Position numbers and translations under genes: made by a program. Positions 1 to 5,043 of a DNA stretch of 6,618 bases are shown piece after piece. The DNA is taken from positions 1-6,618 of the forward strand of contig JADYZL010000233.1 of assembly GCA_020853155.1 (NCBI GenBank), given 5' to 3'. The DNA comes from Bryobacterales bacterium (lineage in GTDB: Bacteria > Acidobacteriota > Terriglobia > Bryobacterales > Bryobacteraceae). The notes beneath the pieces are model-generated. The model made no database searches and was not told where the DNA came from. It was given only the letters and a program-made list of their open reading frames with translations. Position 1 is the stretch's first letter; every line of letters starts with the position of its first letter.

Positions 1-219
1 AGTGGCTTCGGAAGTCTCCCCGGCATCTTCCCCCAGCCAGCCGCCACCGCCGGCGCTTCTGGCCGCCTTGACGACTTCCTGAATCAGCAGTGCTTCAAAG
101 TGCCGGGCGACTTCCCGGGCCTGCTCCCGCGAGCCAACCGCTCTGCGAATCCCTTCGAGCGAAAGCGGCGCTTGCGGAACTTCGCGCCCCACAGCCGCCA
201 TCCCTGCCATTTCATTCAT
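1..219 (-). CDS. flgJ: FlgJ-type rod-binding protein, N-terminal part (runs off left edge)
   Basis: The first 73 residues are present and the gene continues past position 1 without a stop. In the family, this N-terminal domain binds rod subunits in the periplasm and acts as a rod cap or scaffold. The visible signature is an amphipathic helix around residues 36-54 (EVARHFEALLIQEVVKAARS), matching the family pattern of FEA followed by a hydrophobic stretch, K and R. A Gly-rich turn follows (residues 57-60). There is no signal peptide, as is usual for FlgJ. The ATG at 219 was chosen because GGAGGA lies 8 nt upstream. An in-frame ATG at 264 would add 15 basic residues (MKKRG...) but has no ribosome-binding site. 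The position after flgI is the usual place for flgJ. Whether a C-terminal peptidoglycan-hydrolase domain follows, as in enterics, cannot be seen. Many non-enteric homologues have only the rod-binding domain. Confidence 0.8.
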   Translation of the reverse strand, partial: MNEMAGMAAVGREVPQAPLSLEGIRRAVGSREQAREVARHFEALLIQEVVKAARSAGGGGWLGEDAGETSEAT

Positions 220-227
220 TCGTACAT

Positions 228-233
228 TCCTCC
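228..233 (-). promoter_or_regulatory. Ribosome-binding site of flgJ
   Basis: GGAGGA on the minus strand, 8 nt before the ATG at 219. It decides between that start and the in-frame ATG at 264. The ATG at 227-225 directly after it reads only three codons before a TGA, so it is not the gene start. Confidence 0.75.
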
Positions 234-332
234 AACGGGTCCACGCAGACCCCCTCTTTTTCATGCGGCATTCGCGCCGTTCCTGGCGCAGGCTCGCCGG
301 AATTCCCTCGTCCCGGAACCGCACGAGAGAAC

Positions 333-1463
333 TTAGATCACCTGAAGATCCACATCGAGCGCCCCGGCGGCCTTCAGGCTTTGCAGGATCGAAATAATAT
401 CGCGCGGGGTTACGCCGATCGTATTCAGCGCCCGAACGAGGTCATCCACCGTGGCGCCTTCTTTCAGGGATACGCTCCGCGCTTCTTCCTCGCGCACCTG
501 TACATTTACCTCCGGCACGACCTTGGTTTCACCCTTGGCGAACGGCGCCGGCTGGGATACGTCGAAGTGCGTCTGGATTTCGATGCTCAGGTTGCCGTGC
601 ATCATCACGACCGGGGCCACGCGCACCTGGCTGCCCACGATGACCGTCCCCGTGCGCTCGTTCACAACGATACCAGCCCGCTGCTCCGCGTCGATCTCGA
701 GCGCCTCCAGCGCCGCGATAAAGCCGGCCATTCCACCGGGAGCGTTCTCGGGCGCGCGCACCGCCACGAGCCCCGGGTTCTGCGCCACCGCGAGGGGGGC
801 CACCTCCGCCGGGAACTTTCCGTTGATCGCTTCGGCGATCCGGGAGGCGTTCGCAAAATCCGACGTACGCAGTTGCAGCCGCACTTCCTTCACCGGCATC
901 ACCGAGGGCGCCGCCAGTTCGACGATCGCGCCGTTGGGAATCCGCGCAGTCGTGGGGTGGTTGCGCGTGGTTGCATTCCCTTGCGCCTGCCGCCCTGCCA
1001 CGAAGCCTCCCGTGCTCATCGGCCCTTGTGCCACTGCATAAATCTCGCCATTCACGCCGCGCAAGGGCGTCAGCAGCAAGACACCCCCTTGCAAGTTCGA
1101 GGCATCGCCCATGGCCGATACGGTGACGTCCAGCTTCCCCCCCGGTTGCGCGAATGCGGGCAGAGTTCCCGTGATCATGACCGCCGCCGTATTCGTCACG
1201 CGCAACATCGCCGGTGGGAGGGAAATGCCCATCCGGTCCAGCATATTGCGTAGCGTCTGGACGGTGAACTGCGTCTGCACGCCGTCTCCCGTGCCCGCAA
1301 GGCCGACCACGAGCCCATAGCCGATCAATTGGTTGTCCCGGATACCCTCGATCTGAGCGAGCTCCTTGATACGCGTGGCTCGAGCCACGGGCGTGGCGCT
1401 CCAAAGCAGAATCAGTGCCGCGAAGGCGGCCTGCCAGCGTCTCGGCTGGATCGTTGTAATCAT
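333..1463 (-). CDS. flgI: Flagellar P-ring protein FlgI
   Basis: FlgI forms the periplasmic P ring, the bushing around the distal rod at the peptidoglycan layer. The 376-residue product is of normal family length. Residues 1-29 are a Sec signal peptide: a basic start (QPRRW), a hydrophobic core (AAFAALILLW) and a likely cut after PVARA. The mature N-terminus carries the family hallmark TRIKELAQIEGIRDNQLIGY, continuing into GLVVGLAGTGDG (residues 30-61). Further family blocks are NERTGTVIVGSQVRVAPV (268-285), VMMHGNLSIEI (287-297) and the C-terminal DIISILQSLKAAGAL (355-369). The start is the second of two tandem ATGs, because GAGG then sits 5 nt away. The ATG at 1466 would leave only 2 nt. 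A longer frame to 1565 exists but would run back into flgH and spoil the signal peptide. flgH ends 31 nt upstream. The protein contains no cysteine, unlike enteric FlgI, which uses a disulfide. Function needs FlgA, encoded two genes upstream. Confidence 0.97.
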   Translation of the reverse strand: MITTIQPRRWQAAFAALILLWSATPVARATRIKELAQIEGIRDNQLIGYGLVVGLAGTGDGVQTQFTVQTLRNMLDRMGISLPPAMLRVTNTAAVMITGTLPAFAQPGGKLDVTVSAMGDASNLQGGVLLLTPLRGVNGEIYAVAQGPMSTGGFVAGRQAQGNATTRNHPTTARIPNGAIVELAAPSVMPVKEVRLQLRTSDFANASRIAEAINGKFPAEVAPLAVAQNPGLVAVRAPENAPGGMAGFIAALEALEIDAEQRAGIVVNERTGTVIVGSQVRVAPVVMMHGNLSIEIQTHFDVSQPAPFAKGETKVVPEVNVQVREEEARSVSLKEGATVDDLVRALNTIGVTPRDIISILQSLKAAGALDVDLQVI

Positions 1464-1466
1464 CAT

Positions 1467-1472
1467 TCCCTC
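1467..1472 (-). promoter_or_regulatory. Ribosome-binding site of flgI
   Basis: GAGGGA on the minus strand directly abuts the tandem ATG ATG. Its spacing favours the second ATG (1463-1461) as start. Confidence 0.6.
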
Positions 1473-1494
1473 AAACGTCGCTCTTGGACGCAGC

Positions 1495-2193
1495 CTAGAA
1501 AGGAAGCACCTTGGTGAGCAGATTGACCAGAAAATGCGGCTTCCGAATTGCATCCGCCACAACACCCTTCCCGTTCACCGTCACTTCGAGCATCGCCAAC
1601 CGGTCCGAAGGCACCGTGTTCTGTCGGCCGAGGTCGATGGGCCGGATTACCCCGCGCACCTTCACTTCCTGCTGTTCGCCATTAATCCCGATGCGCTTGA
1701 TTCCCTCAAGAGCCAGATTGCCGTTGGGCAGCACGTGCGTGACGCGCGCCGAGAGAGTCGTCGATACCGATACCTGCCTACTCGTCGAGCCCTCCCCTTC
1801 GAGCGAGGAGGACCCTTCAAAACCCACCAGGTTAGGGAGCAGGCTTGTTGGAACGCGCGGTCCGAATAGCGTGTCGAAGCCGGTACGAGCCTTGGACTGG
1901 CGATCCGTGGCCACCGAACCGCTTGTGACGGAACTCGCCTGTTCCACGACCAGAATCGTCACAACATCGTCCACCTGCGATGCCCGCAGATCCCGGTTGA
2001 GATCCGCCATCAACGCGGTCGGGGTGAAGACACTGCCCGTGGGATTGGATCTCCCCCGGGCTTCTCCCCTGCCCAAGGACTCTTCGAGGTACACGTCGAG
2101 AGGCGTATTTCGCGGTGTTTTCTCTTTCCTGTCCCTGGCGGTTGCGGGAAACGCGAGAAGCGCCAGCAGTAGGGCGCAAACGAATCTTTGCAT
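1495..2193 (-). CDS. flgH: Flagellar L-ring protein FlgH
   Basis: FlgH forms the outer-membrane L ring through which the rod leaves the cell. The product is 232 residues, a usual length. Family blocks seen: GSVF (53-56), DDVVTILVVEQASS (75-88), the small polar stretch FEGSSSLEGEGSTSR (125-139), VTHVLPNGNLALEGIKRIGI (151-170), the segment VRGVIRPIDLGRQNTVPSDR (179-198), and a C-terminus ending in LPF. The signal sequence is MQRFVCALLLALLAFPATA with a likely cut before RDRKEK. It has no lipobox: the only cysteine is residue 6, ahead of the hydrophobic core. FlgH is classically a lipoprotein, so this is an odd feature. The ATG at 2193 overlaps the flgA stop (TGATG) and has GGAGGA 7 nt upstream, showing translational coupling. 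Longer in-frame starts (2208, 2343) lie inside flgA and lack the signal peptide at their N-terminus. Confidence 0.96.
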   Translation of the reverse strand: MQRFVCALLLALLAFPATARDRKEKTPRNTPLDVYLEESLGRGEARGRSNPTGSVFTPTALMADLNRDLRASQVDDVVTILVVEQASSVTSGSVATDRQSKARTGFDTLFGPRVPTSLLPNLVGFEGSSSLEGEGSTSRQVSVSTTLSARVTHVLPNGNLALEGIKRIGINGEQQEVKVRGVIRPIDLGRQNTVPSDRLAMLEVTVNGKGVVADAIRKPHFLVNLLTKVLPF

Positions 2194-3167
2194 CAAGGAA
2201 TCCTCCATCCGGAACGGGCCTCGACGGAGGCCACCGCCGGCGCCGCTTGCGTCCGCTCGCGACCCGGAAGGGAAAGCGTCAGCCGATCTGGACCGGCCAC
2301 TTTGGCCTGGAACCGCTCCCTGGTTGCGAGGTTGCGCACCCAAATCCTATCGCCGGTCTGCCCGCTTTGCTCGGGCATCACAGGCAAGACCAGCCGCACT
2401 CCGCCGGACTGCAGTTCGAGCGTGGCTTCTCTACGCGCAATGACCATCGCCTCATCGGCAAGCAGCGCCTCCGTCAGCCACTCGCCCTTGCGAATGGCCC
2501 GGGCCGCCGCGCGCCCAACAAGGCTTTGCCCGCCCCGGCTCGTCCCGGGGCCAAGCGCCCCCGCGAGAATCGCGGCCGCATCGCAGACGGCAGATTCGAT
2601 CTTTGCCGGAGGCAGGATCTCGCCTCTCGCGAGATCCGCCACGGCGCGGAGGCACCGTGTTTCCCTCCTAAGCCGCACCCGCGCCCACAGCGCAACCGTG
2701 CGCCCCGGCTCGTACTCCAACGCCCCTCGCCACAACACCGTATCCGACCCGCGCGCGGGTGGAGAAACCCCACTGGCGGGAAACCGCAGCGTCCCCTCCG
2801 GAAGCGCGGCACGAGGGAAATCGAGCAGGACCGCCGTCACACCCGGATCGGGAAGTTCGAGCGCCGCGAGGATCTCGCTCTCGCCGGGCGCCCGCGATTC
2901 TCGCTCCACGCACACCGATTCACCGCTGGGCAGCGTGAGGGTGCGCCGCTCACCCGGTTCCGGCAGATAGCCGAGATCGGTGCCGGGAGGCATCGCGAGA
3001 AAGCGCGCGTCCTGCCCGGCCAACTCCGTCGCCACCAGACGTGACCCGGAAGTCTTCAGGCAACCTCCCGGGGCCTCACCTCTCAGCGTGGGCGCCCCTA
3101 ATAGCAAATAACTGCCCGCGAAGACCGCGATCCGAAGCGCCCCGCCGCATCGTGTGCTCCACCGCAT
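2193..3167 (-). CDS. flgA: P-ring assembly chaperone FlgA
   Basis: FlgA is a periplasmic chaperone that helps FlgI assemble into the P ring. The 324-residue product starts with a Sec signal peptide: basic MRWSTRCGGALR, core IAVFAGSYLLLG, likely cut near residues 29-31. The N-terminal part has the pattern seen in long FlgA proteins, with a sequence around FLAMPPGTDLGYLPEPGERR (56-75). The C-terminal half is the diagnostic part: an SAF-like region at about 168-240 (CLRAVADLARGEILPPAKI at 172-190, then GRAAARAIRKGEWLTEALL at 218-236). A barrel-like end follows, with VRLVLPVMPEQSGQTGDRIW (257-276) and VRNLATRERFQAKVAG. The start at 3167 has AAGGAGG 6 nt upstream; the in-frame ATG at 3206 has none. 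It lies 55 nt after flgG and shares a TGATG with flgH. The middle (about 80-165) is poorly conserved to my eye. Placement beside the rings it serves, not divergent as in enterics, fits the proposed lineages. Confidence 0.9.
   Translation of the reverse strand: MRWSTRCGGALRIAVFAGSYLLLGAPTLRGEAPGGCLKTSGSRLVATELAGQDARFLAMPPGTDLGYLPEPGERRTLTLPSGESVCVERESRAPGESEILAALELPDPGVTAVLLDFPRAALPEGTLRFPASGVSPPARGSDTVLWRGALEYEPGRTVALWARVRLRRETRCLRAVADLARGEILPPAKIESAVCDAAAILAGALGPGTSRGGQSLVGRAAARAIRKGEWLTEALLADEAMVIARREATLELQSGGVRLVLPVMPEQSGQTGDRIWVRNLATRERFQAKVAGPDRLTLSLPGRERTQAAPAVASVEARSGWRIP
2201..2206 (-). promoter_or_regulatory. Ribosome-binding site of flgH
   Basis: GGAGGA inside the last codons of flgA, 7 nt before the flgH ATG. 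It fixes the start at 2193 and supports coupled translation with flgA. Confidence 0.75.
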
Positions 3168-3173
3168 CGATCG

Positions 3174-3180
3174 CCTCCTT
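3174..3180 (-). promoter_or_regulatory. Ribosome-binding site of flgA
   Basis: AAGGAGG, a full match to the anti-Shine-Dalgarno complement, 6 nt before the ATG at 3167. It selects this start over the ATG 13 codons upstream. Confidence 0.8.
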
Positions 3181-3207
3181 CCAAAACCGTTCCTCTCCGA
3201 ACTCATT

Positions 3208-3223
3208 GGGTTCGCTCAAACCC
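3208..3223 (-). other. Small hairpin at the flgG-flgA junction
   Basis: GGGTT and AACCC form a 5-bp stem around a 6-nt loop, touching the last base of the flgG stop codon. No T-run follows on the minus strand, so it is not a normal intrinsic terminator. It could affect mRNA processing or be chance. Confidence 0.25.
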
Positions 3224-4014
3224 TACCGGGTGAGGTTGTTCAGTTGCTGATACATTTCATCCGCCGCTTTGACCACCTTCGCGTTCGCCTCATAGGCGCG
3301 CTGGCTGGTGATCAGACTGATGAATTCTTCAACCAGGCTCACGTTCGATTGCTCCACGTATCCTTGCAGAAGCGTTCCGGCTCCCTCGGGGCCTCCGGGG
3401 ATCGATAGCGTCGGCTGCCCGCTTGCATCCGTCGGGAGCAAGAGGTTCTTGCCCAGGCTGCTGAGTCCGGCCGGGTTCTGGAAGTTCGCCAGCAGAAATT
3501 GGCCCGCGCGCTGGCTGCTGCCCTGGCCAGGGATCGAGTAGGTCACCGTGCCATCGGGCGCGATCCGCACGTTCAGCGCCTCGGGAGGAAGCGTGATGGG
3601 AGGATCCAGTTGATTGCCGTCGGCGGTCACCATGCGCCCATCCTGATCGAGGTGAAACGCGCCGGCCCGCGTGTAGGCCAGTTCCCCATTCTGCTGCCGA
3701 ACGGCAAAAAAGCCGTTGCCCTCAATCACCAGATCGTAGGGATTGTTGGTCAGCGTGAAGTTGCCTTGGGTGAAGATGATCTCATTCGAGATAGCGCGGG
3801 TGCCCAGGCCGATCTGTAATCCTGTCGGCACGAATGCCTGCGAGTTGGCACTCGAGCCGGGCTGAATCACGTTCTGGTAGAGCAGGTCCTGAAACTGCGC
3901 CCGCCGCATCTTGAAGCCCACGGTGTTCGCGTTCGCGAGGTTGTGAGAGATGTTATCGACATTGGTCTGCTGCGCGCTCATGCCGCTGGCGGCGCTGTAG
4001 AGAGCTCGGATCAT
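3223..4014 (-). CDS. flgG: Flagellar distal rod protein FlgG
   Basis: FlgG polymerises into the distal rod, the drive shaft that passes through the P and L rings. The 263-residue product matches the family along its whole length. The N-terminal rod motif includes QQTNVDNISHNLANANTVGF (residues 15-34), followed by KMRRAQFQDLLYQ. Residues 47-63 (NVIQPGSSANSQAFVPT) are the FlgG-specific insertion that separates the straight rod from the flexible hook in enteric work, and GLQIGLGTR follows. The core has DLVIEGNGFFAV (94-105) and YTRAGAFHLDQDGRMVTADG (114-133). The C-terminal heptad-like helix begins with GYVEQSNVSLVEEFISLITS (218-237) and QRAYEANAKVV. No signal peptide is expected, because export is by the flagellar type III apparatus. 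GAAAGGA lies 9 nt before the ATG. flgF ends 31 nt upstream. Confidence 0.98.
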   Translation of the reverse strand: MIRALYSAASGMSAQQTNVDNISHNLANANTVGFKMRRAQFQDLLYQNVIQPGSSANSQAFVPTGLQIGLGTRAISNEIIFTQGNFTLTNNPYDLVIEGNGFFAVRQQNGELAYTRAGAFHLDQDGRMVTADGNQLDPPITLPPEALNVRIAPDGTVTYSIPGQGSSQRAGQFLLANFQNPAGLSSLGKNLLLPTDASGQPTLSIPGGPEGAGTLLQGYVEQSNVSLVEEFISLITSQRAYEANAKVVKAADEMYQQLNNLTR

Positions 4015-4023
4015 CGATGAAGT

Positions 4024-4030
4024 TCCTTTC
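4024..4030 (-). promoter_or_regulatory. Ribosome-binding site of flgG
   Basis: GAAAGGA in the flgF-flgG gap, 9 nt before the flgG ATG. Confidence 0.55.
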
Positions 4031-4045
4031 CATTCGGGGTAACAC

Positions 4046-4795
4046 CTACCACTTGGCTACCCGTTCAATTACGCTGCGCTGCAACCCGTCGTGCAGCGTG
4101 AAGGCGCGGTTGAGCATGCCGAACTGCCGTGTGGTCTCGACGAGGCGGAAGGAGCCTGCGGCCGCATCCACATTCGAAGCTTCCAAATTCCCGCTCAGCA
4201 CCGGCGTCTGCCGCGCCTGTTCCGTCATGCCGTCTACGGCCCGAAAATAGACCGCTTCTTCCTTGCGGAGCAGGTCCGGCCGACCAAATCCCACCCGGTC
4301 CAGGACCCCGAGACGGTTCTCTCCCTGAAAGATCTCGCCTTGCGGCGTGATCCGCACGGGCATGGTGGGGTCCGCGGCCAGCCGCTTCGGGTCCCGCGTT
4401 TCTTTCACGCGGACGCGGTAGCCTTCGCGCGACCGCAATTCCCCGTCCCGCTCCACGTGAAAACGGCCCGCACGGGTATATCGGACGCCGCGAGGAGTTT
4501 CTACAGAGAAGAACCCATTTCCGTCGAGGGCCACATCGGTGGCGAGGCCCGTTTCGACAAGCGCGCCTTGGCGGAACTCGGTGAAGCGATCCTCCACCAT
4601 CGGCACTTCGGTCGCCTTCTCTACCTCACCCGTCGCCAGCGCCTGCGCCAGATCGGCGGAGAGAAAGGTGCTGAATCGCTCCCGATCCGCCTTATAACCC
4701 GCGGAAGAAGCATTGGACATGTTATTGGCCAGCAAATCGAGAGAATCGAGCCGCGACGTCATACCGCCAGCCAGCAGGGAAGTGATGGGATCCAA
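4046..4795 (-). CDS. flgF: Flagellar proximal rod protein FlgF
   Basis: A rod/hook-family protein of 249 residues. Its place directly before flgG, and its lower similarity to the FlgG pattern, identify it as FlgF, a proximal rod subunit exported by the flagellar type III system. The N-terminal rod motif is LLANNMSNASSAGYKADRER (residues 21-40). The core has VALDGNGFFSV (88-98) and YTRAGRFHVERDGELRSREG (106-125). The C-terminus has LSGNLEASNV (200-209) and a terminal helix (RLVETTRQFGMLNRAFTLHD). I place the start at TTG (4795), not at an upstream ATG (4816, 4819, 4840). GGAGG lies 9 nt before the TTG, and the resulting start MDPITSLLAGGM puts the conserved Met at residue 12, just as in the neighbouring FlgG (MIRALYSAASGM). 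The upstream ATGs also fall in or next to a -24/-12 promoter-like site. It is the first gene of the minus-strand operon. Confidence 0.93.
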   Translation of the reverse strand: MDPITSLLAGGMTSRLDSLDLLANNMSNASSAGYKADRERFSTFLSADLAQALATGEVEKATEVPMVEDRFTEFRQGALVETGLATDVALDGNGFFSVETPRGVRYTRAGRFHVERDGELRSREGYRVRVKETRDPKRLAADPTMPVRITPQGEIFQGENRLGVLDRVGFGRPDLLRKEEAVYFRAVDGMTEQARQTPVLSGNLEASNVDAAAGSFRLVETTRQFGMLNRAFTLHDGLQRSVIERVAKW

Positions 4796-4804
4796 GGGAT
4801 GTTG

Positions 4805-4809
4805 CCTCC
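4805..4809 (-). promoter_or_regulatory. Ribosome-binding site of flgF, supports TTG start
   Basis: GGAGG on the minus strand, 9 nt before TTG at 4795. The ATGs at 4819 and 4816 have only AAGGA at 0 and 3 nt, too close for initiation. Confidence 0.65.
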
Positions 4810-4823
4810 GTGGCATCATTCCT

Positions 4824-4839
4824 TGCACGCAGATTGCCA
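4824..4839 (-). promoter_or_regulatory. Candidate sigma-54 (-24/-12) promoter of the flgF operon
   Basis: Minus-strand TGGCAATCTGCGTGCA has GG and GC separated by exactly 10 nt, with TGGCA and TGCA matching the consensus TGGCACG-N4-TTGCA. Transcription would begin near 4813, giving a leader of about 18 nt that holds the GGAGG and the TTG start of flgF. Sigma-54 control of rod and ring genes is well known in several flagellated groups. The position fits well, but the element is short and the DNA GC-rich, so it is a prediction. Confidence 0.5.
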
Positions 4840-4865
4840 TTGCGCATGAACACCGGAGAACGCAC

Positions 4866-4895
4866 CGCGCGAGCCTTTCCCCTTGCACTCGCGCG
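4866..4895. repeat. Perfect 8-bp inverted repeat between the divergent promoters
   Basis: CGCGCGAG (4866-4873) and CTCGCGCG (4888-4895) form a perfect inverted repeat with a 14-bp spacer, so the half-site centres are 22 bp apart, about two helical turns. A third copy of the core GCGCGAG lies at 4915-4921. The position, about 50-80 bp upstream of the predicted flgF transcription start, suits a dimeric activator site. No known operator was recognised, and GC-rich background makes chance possible. Confidence 0.35.
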
Positions 4896-5026
4896 ATGCC
4901 GCATGGGAGGAGTTGCGCGAGGCCGTCGCGATGAAACCTTGGCACTGACGAAAATTGGTCGCGCTCCCTGCCCGGCGATAGGGTGCGTTTGGAGGGGGGA
5001 AGCCGGATTTTTCAATGAAATCCTGA

Positions 5027-5043
5027 TTGGCATGCCAACTGCA
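5027..5043 (+). promoter_or_regulatory. Candidate sigma-54 (-24/-12) promoter facing the fliK-like gene, with 12-bp palindrome
   Basis: Plus-strand TTGGCATGCCAACTGCA has GG and GC 10 nt apart and differs from TGGCACG-N4-TTGCA at two defined positions. Its first 12 bases (5027-5038) are a perfect palindrome. Transcription would begin near 5054. This overlaps the first ATG (5032) of the long plus-strand frame, so either that ATG is not the start or the site is not a promoter. Only the plus orientation keeps the GG-N10-GC rule. Confidence 0.45.

Noticed and set aside
274..289. GCGCC/GGCGC hairpin in the flgI-flgJ gap.
   Set aside because: Only a 5-bp stem and no T-run on the transcribed strand, so not a convincing terminator. 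Nothing else stood out in this 113-bp gap.
299..306. GGAATTCC palindrome in the flgI-flgJ gap.
   Set aside because: Short and isolated; expected by chance.
90..1253. A 387-codon open frame on the plus strand opposite flgI.
   Set aside because: It is antisense to a clear FlgI, its product is Arg/His-rich with no recognisable domain, and such open antisense frames are expected in GC-rich coding DNA.
2115..3044. A 309-codon open frame on the plus strand opposite flgA/flgH.
   Set aside because: It overlaps two well-supported genes and has a biased Arg/Pro composition; no ribosome-binding or family evidence.
4811..4828. Plus-strand TGGCAT...TTGCA resembling a -24/-12 promoter.
   Set aside because: The GG-GC spacing is 11, not 10, and it points away from any nearby start.
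4091..4849. A 252-codon plus-strand frame opposite flgF.
   Set aside because: Antisense shadow of flgF, with no motif of its own.
4940..4956. Plus-strand TTGGCAC, a perfect -24-like block.
   Set aside because: No GC at the required distance; the -12 half is missing.
4955..4983. TTGGTC and ATAGGG with 17-nt spacing as a sigma-70 promoter.
   Set aside because: The -10 match to TATAAT is poor.
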